Shown here in pieces: positions 27,434 through 36,067 of a stretch of 64,000 nt of DNA. The position numbers and the translations under genes are program-made. Origin of the DNA: Paludifilum halophilum (lineage in GTDB: Bacteria; Bacillota; Bacilli; Thermoactinomycetales; DSM-45169); NCBI RefSeq assembly GCF_002245355.1, contig NZ_NOWF01000013.1, positions 1 through 64,000 on the forward strand. Direction: 5' to 3'. The first letter of the stretch is position 1; each line of letters begins with the position of its first letter. The notes under the pieces were generated by a model. The model saw only the letters and a list, made by a program, of their open reading frames with translations. It did no database searches and had not been told where the DNA came from.

Positions 27434-28663
27434 TCAACCGGGGTTTGATTCTTTTGAAGTCTGTGATGGTTCGGCAGTAAGAATCTGGATGCTTCGGACC
27501 ATTTCTTCCGCCTTTTGAACCGCTTCATCGGTATCCTTTCCTTTGGCGACCACACAGCCGATCCGGTCAAAGGAATGCTTCAGTCTCGGGACTTCCTCCC
27601 CTTCCTCCACTTTGATCTCCACCAGACAAACATTCGGATCTTTTTTCACCTTCTCAACTCCCCGGATCTCTTGAACGATCCCTGGCGGAGGCGACAAAAA
27701 ACGAATCGCCGCTCCCCCCACCGGAGGAGGGGGAGTCTTCCAAGGAGTCATCCGGCTTGTTTCCCATGCGAACAGCATGGCAAGCATGTTCTCCCCATAC
27801 GCGATTTTATACAACTCATTGATCTTGTCTCCTCCGATGCGATTATGAGACTCCAGAATCCGCAATCCTTTGGAAGTGATTTTTAACTCAGTGTGGGACG
27901 GCCCATCTATAAAATCCACTCCGTCTAAAAAGGAGGTTACGGTCCGAACCACCTCTTTTTTCATCCTCGGAGAAAGCGTACTGGGCATGGCGTGCCCTCG
28001 TTCTACAAAGTTCGGAAAAATCACTTTGTCCGTGATCGCCAAAATATGGTGGTTTCCGTGAAAACTAAAGGCCTCCACACTGATCTCCGGACCGTCCAAA
28101 TATTCCTCCATCAGAAACTCCGATCGGCCATTCCGGACCAGCTGAGACCAAACGACATTCCGTTCGGTTTCATCCCTGACCTGGTAGACTTGATCACTCC
28201 CTGCCCCGTCCGTCGGCTTTACAATGAAGGGATGAAAAGGACTCCTCAAAAAAGAAAAGAAGTCCTCCTGTGTACCACCCACCCGAAACCGAACAGACGG
28301 GAAGCCGATTTGCCGGAGTCGGGTTCGCATCTTTCCCTTGTCCTTTAATATCTCCACGGTTTGAACCGAATTTCCCTTCAAGCCCAGCCGTTCGTGGCAT
28401 CGGGCCGCCGAAACAAGAGCTTCATCCGCAAAGGAAAGGACAACCTCAACCGGGGTGGTTTGGTGAATCGTCTCCACAAAGGAAAGGAGCGTTTTTTCAT
28501 CCTCGATATCCAACGGGTACGCTTCATCCGCCAACCATCGATGATGTTCTTTCAGACGTTCTTTTTTGTGGATCAGGATCACATACAAATCCAAGGCTTT
28601 CGCCTGTTCCAGGACATTCTTCCGTAAACCGATCACAAGAACGCGTTTAGGCTTGTTCGGCAT
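27434..28663 (-). CDS. ATP-grasp ligase of the peptide cluster
   Basis: A 409-residue ATP-grasp protein. Residues 1-100 form the pre-ATP-grasp domain (VLVIGLRKNVLEQA). The central domain has PFIVKPTDGAGSDQVYQV, FLMEEYLDGPEISVEAFS, HTELKIT and a metal-binding ESHNRIGGDKINE motif typical of carboxylate-amine ligases such as BacD-like amino-acid ligases. It would activate a carboxylate as acyl-phosphate and join it to an amine. Substrates are unknown. It overlaps the MFS gene by 17 bp as the last gene of the operon. Confidence 0.87.
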   Translation of the reverse strand: MPNKPKRVLVIGLRKNVLEQAKALDLYVILIHKKERLKEHHRWLADEAYPLDIEDEKTLLSFVETIHQTTPVEVVLSFADEALVSAARCHERLGLKGNSVQTVEILKDKGKMRTRLRQIGFPSVRFRVGGTQEDFFSFLRSPFHPFIVKPTDGAGSDQVYQVRDETERNVVWSQLVRNGRSEFLMEEYLDGPEISVEAFSFHGNHHILAITDKVIFPNFVERGHAMPSTLSPRMKKEVVRTVTSFLDGVDFIDGPSHTELKITSKGLRILESHNRIGGDKINELYKIAYGENMLAMLFAWETSRMTPWKTPPPPVGGAAIRFLSPPPGIVQEIRGVEKVKKDPNVCLVEIKVEEGEEVPRLKHSFDRIGCVVAKGKDTDEAVQKAEEMVRSIQILTAEPSQTSKESNPG

Positions 28664-29912
28664 CCGACGCTTCCTCCTCCGGTGATTCCGTTTTCAAAGA
28701 AACCACACTGAAGAGAGTCACAATCAAAATGAAGATCCCCTGGGAGGCATAAAGCCAACGCTGAGAAACCACTTCACTCAGAACCCCCATCAACAGATAG
28801 ACACCCAACGAGAAAAAAGTGACGAGGGTCGTAAATACGGAATGAACCCGTCCCTGAAAATCGAGATCCACCAGGTGCTGAATCGTGGTTAAATACAGGA
28901 TGCGAACCTGAAAAGTGATCCCGATCAACAGATACCCGACTATCGCTACAATGAGATTGGTGGAAATCGAAAAAATAATCAGGCTTCCCGCAAGAGCCCC
29001 CATTCCGAAAAGCATGGTGAATCGTTTTCCCCATTTTTGTGTCACCGATGACAGATACAGGCCCCCGATCACCGCCCCGGTCGCAAAGGCCGCATCAATA
29101 TACCCGAATCCATCCGCTCCCACTTTTAAAACCTCTTTGGTGAAAGAGGGAAGAAGCACATTGATCAGACGAAGGGTAAGGGGGAACGTGAGCAACAAAA
29201 TATACAGAAGGGCTATGTACCGATGGTTTCGAATATATCGGATCCCGTCCAAAAGGTCTTCCCGATAACGGAGCCAGGCTTGTTTCGCGGTCTGATCCTT
29301 GGTTAACCGTCTGCGATGGGTTTTACGCATGTTTATGATACAGACGGCTGAAACAAGAAAAGTGGCCGCATTGATCACCATCACCCAAATGGGAGAGGAA
29401 AAGGCGACGATTAATCCACCCAGACCGGTTCCGACTAAGGAACCGACTTGGGCAGTCACTTGTGTGGTCGTGTTTGCTGTCATTAAGAGGCGCTTGGGTA
29501 CAACCTCCCGGATCAAGGCCACCACCGTCGGCTGAAAGATCAGATCCCCGATCGCCACAAAAAAGGCCATGAAGTACAGGTGTATGACTTCCAGAAAACC
29601 CGCCCAATAAATGATCGGAATCGCCAATAACACGATTGCCCGAAATAGATCCATGGAAGAAGCCAAAACTCTCCGATCCAGACGATCAATAAAAACCCCA
29701 GATAAAGGAGAGAGCACAATTCCAGGCAACGAGGAACAAATCAAAAGGATCGCTACGGATATATTCGCATTCGTCATTTCCAGAACAAGCCAACTGTTCG
29801 CGATAAACTGCATGCCCATCCCCAAAAAGGAGATGCTGGTACCGACAAAATACAGAAAATAAGAGGGGATCTTTAATACTTCTTTCCGTTCCGCCCACGT
29901 GGAAGCACTCAT
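28647..29912 (-). CDS. MFS transporter of the peptide cluster
   Basis: A 421-residue protein from ATG 29912, overlapping the previous stop (ATGA). Twelve hydrophobic segments and the MFS loop motif GVFIDRLDRR between helices 2 and 3 place it in the MFS_3/EntS-like exporter group. It probably exports the cluster product and may give self-resistance. The cytoplasmic loop (about 190-220) is Lys/Arg-rich. Confidence 0.88.
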   Translation of the reverse strand: MSASTWAERKEVLKIPSYFLYFVGTSISFLGMGMQFIANSWLVLEMTNANISVAILLICSSLPGIVLSPLSGVFIDRLDRRVLASSMDLFRAIVLLAIPIIYWAGFLEVIHLYFMAFFVAIGDLIFQPTVVALIREVVPKRLLMTANTTTQVTAQVGSLVGTGLGGLIVAFSSPIWVMVINAATFLVSAVCIINMRKTHRRRLTKDQTAKQAWLRYREDLLDGIRYIRNHRYIALLYILLLTFPLTLRLINVLLPSFTKEVLKVGADGFGYIDAAFATGAVIGGLYLSSVTQKWGKRFTMLFGMGALAGSLIIFSISTNLIVAIVGYLLIGITFQVRILYLTTIQHLVDLDFQGRVHSVFTTLVTFFSLGVYLLMGVLSEVVSQRWLYASQGIFILIVTLFSVVSLKTESPEEEASDAEQA

Positions 29913-30391
29913 GACTTCGAGCCTTTCAGATAATAGTGCTTCATCACTTCGGTGGACCACTCCGGTTGCCGAACGGGCCCTTCCGGACCAAACTCCTTCA
30001 TATACGGCTTGACATCCAGAACCGGGGTTCCGTGAATGGCATCCAAAGCCTTAACGGTTAACGCAAGCCCTTCCACCCGCAACAGTTGACAACGGGACAC
30101 CCCGATGCGGTTGGGTCGTGCCTTGGCCCGCTGAGCAAAAATTCCCGTTTTGGGCCAGTCGGTTCGGTTACGGGGATGACGGGCCCCCGTCTGTATCCGA
30201 TTTTCAGAGACCTGATTCATATAAAACACAACTTCCAAATGGGAAAAGGATTCAAGACCGGCCGTCGCTTCTTCCGTATACTGTTTTGAGTCCATATGAA
30301 TGACAGAAACGATGTCTCCCCAGTAATCATCAGTCATCTCTTTCCGTGGCGACTCAACGGTTCCCACGGGATATACAGTTATGGTTTCCAT
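29909..30391 (-). CDS. TrmO/TsaA-like (UPF0066) SAM-dependent methyltransferase
   Basis: A 160-residue beta-barrel family protein: VYPVGTVESPRKE, FSHLEVVFYMNQV, GIFAQRAKARPNRIGVSRCQLLRVEG and LDAIHGTPVLDVKPYM are the UPF0066 signature. TrmO itself N6-methylates t6A37 in tRNA. Its place inside a biosynthetic operon, with overlap to the exporter gene, suggests a relative adapted to a small molecule, or a passenger. Those alternatives cannot be separated from sequence. Confidence 0.85.
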   Translation of the reverse strand: METITVYPVGTVESPRKEMTDDYWGDIVSVIHMDSKQYTEEATAGLESFSHLEVVFYMNQVSENRIQTGARHPRNRTDWPKTGIFAQRAKARPNRIGVSRCQLLRVEGLALTVKALDAIHGTPVLDVKPYMKEFGPEGPVRQPEWSTEVMKHYYLKGSKS

Positions 30392-30409
30392 CCCGTTTTT
30401 CTCCTCCGT

Positions 30410-30766
30410 TTAACCTTTCCAGATGGTCCCTCGAGCCAAAAGATGATAAGGATGAACTCGTTGGACCGTCATAAATATCTCATCGGGGTCGCAAGAGCAT
30501 TTCTCCGAAAGCACCTTTTGGACGATATTCATGACTCGAACCACCTGTTCTTCTGTATATCGGCTTTTGCAATACATCACAACAATCGGCGCCGGTTGAT
30601 CCCCTTCCCATCCCGGCTTAAAAGCATTTTCCGGCGAAACTGGATGCCAGAGCATCCACGCGTGGTTGGGAGGCAATTGAAGCTCGTCCAAGATCTCGTT
30701 GGACAACCTCGCCAACAAACCTTGGGGGGCTTTCGATTTCGGACTGTATATATGGATCACCGGCAT
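30410..30766 (-). CDS. Tautomerase-superfamily protein with N-terminal Pro
   Basis: A 118-residue protein. Starting at ATG 30766 (GGGGAA six nt upstream) gives Met-Pro-Val-Ile-His, so Met removal would expose the catalytic Pro1 of the 4-oxalocrotonate tautomerase/MIF superfamily. A TTG two codons earlier would mask it. The length and the second half (a repeated beta-alpha-beta pattern with SRYTEEQVVRVMNIV) fit the family. The start sits 2 nt past the methyltransferase stop, so coupling is tight. The reaction in this pathway is unknown. Confidence 0.7.
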   Translation of the reverse strand: MPVIHIYSPKSKAPQGLLARLSNEILDELQLPPNHAWMLWHPVSPENAFKPGWEGDQPAPIVVMYCKSRYTEEQVVRVMNIVQKVLSEKCSCDPDEIFMTVQRVHPYHLLARGTIWKG

Positions 30767-30768
30767 CG

Positions 30769-31545
30769 TCAATTCCCCAACTTCTGTCCCATGATCAGGA
30801 CGGTACGGATCGGCATATAAAACGTCCCGTCCCGCTCGTCGATTCCCATGGCGTCAAGAAAATGTTTCGGAGCTTTCCGCAACTCCTCCTGAATTTTCCT
30901 TTCCGCCTCTTCACCGGAAGAAGCGATTTCACACCACCGCCGGACAGATACCCCCGAGGGGCGTTCGTAGAGCCCGCTTTGAACCTTAAGGATATCCAAG
31001 CCGGCATCCACAAAGAATTGTTTCCATTGGGAAGCCCGATAGCTGCGGACATGAGTCGGGTCATGCAGAACTTCCAAGGTGTGATTGAATTCATCGATGT
31101 CCGGGTTCTCATATCCTTCAAGATCAATAACGGCGACCCGCCCGCCGGGTCTTGCCAATCGCCCCATCTCTTTCACGGCTCGTCCGATATCTTCGAAATG
31201 ATGGGGAGCCAATCGGGAAACGACAAGATCAAAAGAATCGTCGGGTAAAGGAATTCGTTCAGCACTTGACTCGATTCTTTCGGCCTCCACCCCTTTTTCC
31301 CGGGCCTGATTGATAAAGGCGGAAAGCATATTGGGGGAAGGATCCACTCCCACCAGACGCTGGGCCCGTTCATGGAAAGAAATCGCCAAATGGCCTGCAC
31401 CGCAGGCAACATCACAGACCGAATCAACGGTATATTCACCGGTGAATTCATGAAGTAATCGGATCGTCGGACTCATACGATGAACTTCGCTGTTGAGAAA
31501 GTTCGAGGCCATTTGATTGAATCGTTGGGCGCTTTTTCCCTGCAT
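30769..31545 (-). CDS. Class I SAM methyltransferase of the peptide cluster
   Basis: A 258-residue UbiE/Methyltransf_11-type enzyme: SVCDVACGAGHLAISFHERAQRLVGVDPS (motif I and SAM ribose Asp), AERIPLPDDSFDLVVSRLAPHHF and RVAVIDLEG. The acceptor substrate cannot be told from sequence. It lies between the hydrolase and tautomerase genes. Confidence 0.9.
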   Translation of the reverse strand: MQGKSAQRFNQMASNFLNSEVHRMSPTIRLLHEFTGEYTVDSVCDVACGAGHLAISFHERAQRLVGVDPSPNMLSAFINQAREKGVEAERIESSAERIPLPDDSFDLVVSRLAPHHFEDIGRAVKEMGRLARPGGRVAVIDLEGYENPDIDEFNHTLEVLHDPTHVRSYRASQWKQFFVDAGLDILKVQSGLYERPSGVSVRRWCEIASSGEEAERKIQEELRKAPKHFLDAMGIDERDGTFYMPIRTVLIMGQKLGN

Positions 31546-31574
31546 TTCAAAACCCCCAATCGGTCGAATATTGT

Positions 31575-32258
31575 TTATTTTAACATATCAAGAATAAGTT
31601 GTTGAATATATTGTTCAGCACGGATATCCACAGCCTCTTCCTCCTCCAGGGTATGTCCGTATCCCTGAAGGATATGGATTTCCGTTCCCGAAAATCCGGA
31701 TTCTTCGAAATGCCGGGCTGTCTCAGGTGCATACTGTTCCGGAGCGATTGAGACGATCGTGGATAAATCCTCCCCATATCCGATATAATCCTCGGATCCG
31801 TAAACCAAATGAGTATAACCGCCGGGTTCGCGGGTTTCAAATGGCTCCTCCAGCACGTATCCGATCAGCACCCTCCCCAGGGCCGGACTCGGCGGATCAT
31901 GGACAAGCACTTCAGCTCCCAACGACATCCCGATGTAAATAAGGGGCCCTTCGGGATGAAGGGTTTGAAGGGCTTGCTTGAGGCAACAACTCCGAAGCCT
32001 TACATGCTCTTCATCGGCCGGTTCACCGTTATCTTCCCGCAAAGGGCAGTCAAATTGAACAACACCGATATTTTTTTCCGTCAAAAGAACAGAAAGGCGG
32101 CTGTAGAGAGTCGTCTCTCCCGCCGCTCCATCTTCATCCAATCGCCCCATCTGTCCCGAGGGAACAATCACACAACTAACGGTGGGCTCTTCGGGACCCC
32201 GGTAGCGGCCCCGATACTTCACTCGGTCGACTTCAAAGGAAAACCATGCTTCCTTCAT
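31575..32258 (-). CDS. Alpha/beta-hydrolase-like protein of the peptide cluster
   Basis: A 227-residue protein whose ATG follows the previous stop directly (TAA-ATG). It has VGVVQFDCPL-like strands and a nucleophile elbow GMSLGAE near residue 118, and ends with GYGHTLEEEEAVDIRAEQYIQQL, where His204 is placed like the hydrolase triad His. It could be a peptidase or esterase releasing or cyclising the product. No signal peptide is seen, so it is cytoplasmic. Confidence 0.7.
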   Translation of the reverse strand: MKEAWFSFEVDRVKYRGRYRGPEEPTVSCVIVPSGQMGRLDEDGAAGETTLYSRLSVLLTEKNIGVVQFDCPLREDNGEPADEEHVRLRSCCLKQALQTLHPEGPLIYIGMSLGAEVLVHDPPSPALGRVLIGYVLEEPFETREPGGYTHLVYGSEDYIGYGEDLSTIVSIAPEQYAPETARHFEESGFSGTEIHILQGYGHTLEEEEAVDIRAEQYIQQLILDMLK

Positions 32259-33710
32259 TTAAAACCTCCGGCACAAAGGCTCCGAAAATGAACCCGCGCG
32301 CTGATGAATGTACACACTGATGATTTCCTCATGAAGCGCCTCCCCATCCAAAGTGGGAATCAAGGCATCATCCGTTTTTTCGATCAGGCCTTTGTCCAGC
32401 AACTCCGTGAACACATCCTGATACGGAGCATCCTCCAGCAGGTCAATACCGAATTGTTCCCGATAGCGTGTCAGCTCGATCGGCTGATTGGACTTGAAGT
32501 TAAATCCGAGGGCGGAGGCCACTGCTTCATGTCCGGTCAACAGACGGCCAAAGGATAACGGGACTTCATCGCTTTCTTCCATGTGTTTGACATATGCCGC
32601 GATATCCGAAATGTTATGGGTTTGAACCACTTCCTCCCGTCCGCCTGTCAACCATCCATAGGCGCCGGGTCCGTAAGCGATCATGGTGTCATAACGCTGC
32701 CATTTGTTACGGGAAACCTGCGGTATGTTACCGTCCGAATACGTTCCCGGTTTACTCCACCACCCGCAGGGACTGGGATGATAGCCAAATTCCAATAAAA
32801 CCCTTAAAGCCGCTTCCCGCATTTGATACGTTTCATTTAAAGACGGAAAGAATCCTTCGCGTTCCAAACGGTTGCGTACCTTCGGGATATTCCAGACGGC
32901 GCGGTTTCCAATACCCATGCTCTGCCGATCGGCATTCCGCAACCGGTAAATCGTAATCGTCGGGACCCCGAGTTTGCAAAGCGTCCGGAGATCTCGTTCG
33001 ACGGTTTCGGGGGTCTGATAAGGGAGACCGAACATAATGTCCACATTGAAGGGTTTCTCGGTATCCAACAGCTTGTGAATCGCCTGTAAAGACATTTCAC
33101 TGTCGTGTTTGCGACCCACAAATTGATTGACTTCATCCTGCAAGGATTGAACACCCATACTGAACCGGTTGAATCCCAGCTCAACCGCTTGTTCCAGCTC
33201 ATCCTCCTGATAGTTGTCCGGGTTTCCCTCCAACGACAATTCGCAATCATCCGTCAATCGATAATGCTCCCGAATGTGATCCAGAATTCGAGCCAAATGA
33301 CGGCTTTGCAACAGAGAAGCCGTTCCACCCCCTATGTAAAAAGATTCGATCCGGGCCTGAGGCAACCAGGAAACGTGCTTCAGATACCGATTGGACTCTT
33401 CGATCAGCAGGTCCGTCCATTGATCCAAAACGGCATCGGTATTGTCGCCGTTCGGGATAAGTTTTTTGACATAATTGCAAAAATGACAAATGTAAGAACA
33501 CAAAGGAACATGAAAGTAGAGGTGCGCAGGTTTCCCGGCTCCATCATGATTGATATAACGCCGGAACAGTTCCCCTGCCGCCAGTTTATCCCCATAATTC
33601 GCGGTAACGTTGATATTGTAATCATCCCGGTCAATCTGCAACTCGGGATGCTGTTCCAACAGTTTTCCCAAGTTGAGCTCCACATCAGGTAGGAAGGTGC
33701 TCTTTTGCAT
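32259..33710 (-). CDS. HemN-like radical SAM protein of the peptide cluster
   Basis: A 483-residue protein from ATG 33710 (AAAGGTG upstream), five nt after the previous stop. The radical SAM cluster motif is CSYICHFC (Cys71, 75, 78), followed by ESFYIGGGTASLL, FSMGVQSLQDEV and DIMFGLPYQTPE, all HemN/HemW-like. The C-terminal third is HemN_C-like. In natural-product clusters such proteins act as class C methylases or cyclopropanases. The coproporphyrinogen oxidase role is unlikely here because it lies in a peptide operon. Haem chaperone function is the other possibility. Confidence 0.88.
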   Translation of the reverse strand: MQKSTFLPDVELNLGKLLEQHPELQIDRDDYNINVTANYGDKLAAGELFRRYINHDGAGKPAHLYFHVPLCSYICHFCNYVKKLIPNGDNTDAVLDQWTDLLIEESNRYLKHVSWLPQARIESFYIGGGTASLLQSRHLARILDHIREHYRLTDDCELSLEGNPDNYQEDELEQAVELGFNRFSMGVQSLQDEVNQFVGRKHDSEMSLQAIHKLLDTEKPFNVDIMFGLPYQTPETVERDLRTLCKLGVPTITIYRLRNADRQSMGIGNRAVWNIPKVRNRLEREGFFPSLNETYQMREAALRVLLEFGYHPSPCGWWSKPGTYSDGNIPQVSRNKWQRYDTMIAYGPGAYGWLTGGREEVVQTHNISDIAAYVKHMEESDEVPLSFGRLLTGHEAVASALGFNFKSNQPIELTRYREQFGIDLLEDAPYQDVFTELLDKGLIEKTDDALIPTLDGEALHEEIISVYIHQRAGSFSEPLCRRF

Positions 33711-33715
33711 TCTGT

Positions 33716-35017
33716 TCACACCTTTCTTCCGGCAAGCGTTAATTTGATATTTTTTTCTTTCCGTTCTTTCCAATAAGCGTCGGTTTTCAATAAGAACTGC
33801 CGAATGTAGTCCGTAGCCCCACAACCCCGCAAGTCCTTGGAAACATTCCGGGCCAGGGGCGGACACCGAAATTGACACCAAATATCCGATTGATATACCT
33901 CACAGGATTGGCAAACTTCAAACTCATCGAAAGTAATGGACCGGAAATCATCAAATCCGTCCTTCCAGATGTTTCGGAAGGAATCTTCCCGCAGATTTCC
34001 CGCTTTGTACATCCCGTTACTCATACAGTTACTGCAGGGATAGACATTGCCGGAACTGTTGATATAGACAAAGGAACGGCCGCATTTTTCCTGATTCGTA
34101 GCTTGTTCCAGCCGTTGAGTGAAATTGATGGTCTGCACCGTATACATCTCTTGATCCTCTTGGTTTTTCGGGGCCATTTCGTCTACATCGTCCGGCCCCT
34201 GACTGAAGCGTTCCATACAGCGCTTGTATACCTCGAAAACTTCATCAATATCTTTCGGTTGGAGGAGCAGGTCGGGATGCAACAAAGCTCGCCCCACGGG
34301 GTGGGTCTCCAGCCACTGCGGGCGGGGAAAATCATTTTCAACACACCATTCAAAAATTTCCTCCACATCGTGGATGTTGTACCGATGAACAGAGATCGCG
34401 GTCCGAAGGCTGTGGCCGTACTTTTTCATCCAGTGGAACCGTTCCCGGAGTTTGGGAAAATCCATCCCTCCCCGGATGGTCCGTTCGGGATCGGCGGTGT
34501 CAAAACTGATAAAGAAAGAGGCTCCGGGGGGGATCGACGCCAATTTTTCTTCCGTAATCAACAAACCATTGGTAAATATTTGAGTCAAAAAGGGTTTACT
34601 CATAGCGTGTCGGATAATGGTGGTCGCATCCCGGTGAGAAAACAGTTCGCCCCCGGTTAAAAACACCTGCAATACACCCATATCGGCCAATTCATCGATG
34701 AGCTTCAGGATCATTTCGGTAGACATCTCATTGGGGCGTTTCACGGCGGAATCGGCATAGCAATGTTTACAGCGAAGATTGCAAAGGTTTGTGGTTTCAA
34801 TAAAGGCAATCGCAGGTGCACTTAAGTGAAAGCGTTCCAGATCGACTAGCGGATCATCGATGATGGAAATGTCAAAGTTTACGTCAAACGGGTTGATCTT
34901 TCCCTCATTAATGGTATCCAGTGTCTCCTGAATATCCGGCTTTAAAAATTCGACCCGACCATCGGGGAGTAAGGCCACGATACCGCCATCGTTTACTTGA
35001 TAAGGGATTTGAATCAT
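33716..35017 (-). CDS. SPASM-domain radical SAM peptide maturase
   Basis: A 433-residue protein from ATG 35017 (GGGAG seven nt upstream). Residues 1-60 could hold a small recognition domain resembling RRE folds (GGIVALLPDGRVEFL), not proven. The core has CNLRCKHC (Cys79, 83, 86) and a GGE-type motif in VFLTGGELFS. The SPASM region has Cys in QEKCGRS, CSNC, CQSC, WCQFRC and GCGA, enough to ligate two auxiliary clusters. Such enzymes cross-link, epimerise or cleave ribosomal peptides. It follows a 32-codon peptide gene. Confidence 0.92.
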   Translation of the reverse strand: MIQIPYQVNDGGIVALLPDGRVEFLKPDIQETLDTINEGKINPFDVNFDISIIDDPLVDLERFHLSAPAIAFIETTNLCNLRCKHCYADSAVKRPNEMSTEMILKLIDELADMGVLQVFLTGGELFSHRDATTIIRHAMSKPFLTQIFTNGLLITEEKLASIPPGASFFISFDTADPERTIRGGMDFPKLRERFHWMKKYGHSLRTAISVHRYNIHDVEEIFEWCVENDFPRPQWLETHPVGRALLHPDLLLQPKDIDEVFEVYKRCMERFSQGPDDVDEMAPKNQEDQEMYTVQTINFTQRLEQATNQEKCGRSFVYINSSGNVYPCSNCMSNGMYKAGNLREDSFRNIWKDGFDDFRSITFDEFEVCQSCEVYQSDIWCQFRCPPLARNVSKDLRGCGATDYIRQFLLKTDAYWKERKEKNIKLTLAGRKV

Positions 35018-35065
35018 AAAGCAACTCCCTTTTTTCTTTATTCCATTCGATCGCATCGTTGAAGA

Positions 35066-35097
35066 AAAAGGGCAGTCCCAAAACAAGACCGCCCTCT
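35066..35097 (-). terminator. Hairpin between peptide gene and maturase
   Basis: On the minus strand GGGCGGTC pairs with GACTGCCC (one G-U) around a short loop and is followed by TTTTTC, 10 nt past the peptide stop. It likely lets most transcripts end after the peptide gene, giving excess precursor over enzymes, as is usual for such operons. Confidence 0.75.
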
Positions 35098-35106
35098 TTT
35101 GAAAGA

Positions 35107-35205
35107 TCACTTATTGCGCACAGTGTGAGCAGCTCCCACTACAGCCTGAACAACGCCTTCCTTCCCTTTTTTCATGTGAATACGGGACATTTTACGTGTT
35201 TTCAT
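35107..35205 (-). CDS. 32-residue candidate precursor peptide
   Basis: ATG 35205 has a perfect AAGGAGGTG ribosome site seven nt upstream. The peptide starts MKTRKMSRIHMKKGKEG and ends VVQAVVGAAHTVRNK. It is basic in its first half (leader-like) and small/hydrophobic toward the end. It contains no Cys, Tyr, Trp or Phe, so sactipeptide, PQQ- or mycofactocin-type chemistry is excluded; Val, Ala, His, Thr, Arg and Asn are the candidate sites. It is the first gene of the radical SAM operon. The gene is well supported by its start signal; the precursor role is inferred. Confidence 0.8.
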   Translation of the reverse strand: MKTRKMSRIHMKKGKEGVVQAVVGAAHTVRNK

Positions 35206-35300
35206 CCTATTCACCTCCTTGTCTAGGATTCTATCATATCTGAACTATTGTATTAAAGATAATATTCATAATAATTATTAATGATAGAATTAATAAATAT
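35206..35300 (-). promoter_or_regulatory. Promoter region and palindrome upstream of the peptide operon
   Basis: AT-rich DNA with a TATGAT-like -10 on the minus strand (near 35242-35237) and a weak -35. An 8-bp perfect inverted repeat TTATTAAT-6 nt-ATTAATAA lies at 35275-35296, about 35 nt upstream of that -10, where an activator or repressor could bind. No regulator gene is in the operon. Confidence 0.4.
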
Positions 35301-35321
35301 CATGAAACAAACAGACGTTAA

Positions 35322-35362
35322 AAAAGACGGCGGACTGCATACAGCAATCCGTCGTCTTTGGA
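35322..35362. repeat. Terminator-type hairpin, copy of the fhs terminator
   Basis: AAAGACGGCGGACTGC and GCAATCCGTCGTCTTT around a short loop, nearly identical (one base) to 37507-37545 behind fhs. Here it lies in the transposase-remnant region with no gene obviously ending at it. Confidence 0.65.
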
Positions 35363-35379
35363 GTAGGATCCAAAAAGGA

Positions 35380-35748
35380 ATTGATCGGGGTTTTCCGGAT
35401 GGCGGGCAGTGGGCGGAAGAACACGCAATTTATGTCCGGCAGCTGAACTGGAAGCCGGTGACAGTGTATGTGAATCACTTACTAAAACGAGTCGAGAATC
35501 TCTATGCCCAAGCGAAAGAATGGCATGGGTTAGACTGTGCCCGAGGTCGGCGTCTTTGGCGTATGCAGATCCAGATTCGAATGACGGCCATTACCCAGAA
35601 CTTTAAGCGGATGGCCCATTTTCTGCACCGCCACAGCTCGATGATCGGGCAGTCTCTCGCTTATTCTTTTTTCCAACGACTGAAATCTGACCAGATCACA
35701 ACGTTTCAGGTCGCTTCTGGTAACCCCGTTGCTAATATTCCCAAGTAA
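35380..35748 (+). pseudogene. IS1182-like transposase C-terminal remnant
   Basis: The translated end contains RVENLYAQAKEWHGLDCARGRRLWRM then QIRMTAITQNFKRMA, matching the C-terminal catalytic-Glu region of IS1182-type DDE transposases (RVEgLFAeAKqWHGL...QNLKRL). The rest of the transposase is missing and no terminal repeats are seen. It overlaps the 3' end of the convergent small gene by 17 bp. Confidence 0.65.
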
Positions 35749-36067
35749 TTCTTTCGATTAGCTCTGTAATCTCACTTTTATCTCTTGAAGAAAAAGATAA
35801 GAGTGGTTTTTCCCAATTTGTGTTTTTTATTAATTCAAGACGATATTGGCCACTTGGATCTGCTTCGGGATACCAGCCTAAATCTAATAGTAAATCTTCT
35901 CCACAGTGTAGCTGCAATAAATCTTGAGTAAAAAGTAACCAATTTTCATCGTCTGGGCTCAGTTGAAGTGGATTCAATTCAATAAATTTATTGTAAGTTA
36001 CTGTCCATCCTGGGTAAATTATCAAAAATTGCAAACGAACTACGGGTAAAGATTTTTTAAATTTCAT
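35732..36067 (-). CDS. Small protein, probable orphan immunity protein
   Basis: A 111-residue, acidic, cytoplasmic-looking protein (EDLLLDLGWYPEADPSGQYRLEL) that I do not assign to a named family. Its ATG overlaps the stop of an upstream broken frame (ATGA at 36064-36067), an arrangement typical of polymorphic toxin/immunity pairs, and the segment is AT-rich. The immunity role is inferred from this overlap and from the surrounding remnants. Confidence 0.55.
   Translation of the reverse strand: MKFKKSLPVVRLQFLIIYPGWTVTYNKFIELNPLQLSPDDENWLLFTQDLLQLHCGEDLLLDLGWYPEADPSGQYRLELIKNTNWEKPLLSFSSRDKSEITELIERITWEY

Noticed and set aside
28663-35205. PQQ or mycofactocin cluster
   Set aside because: The peptide lacks Tyr, Trp and Glu-Tyr/Val-Tyr ends, and no PqqC/D/E-only or MftB/C/E set is present.
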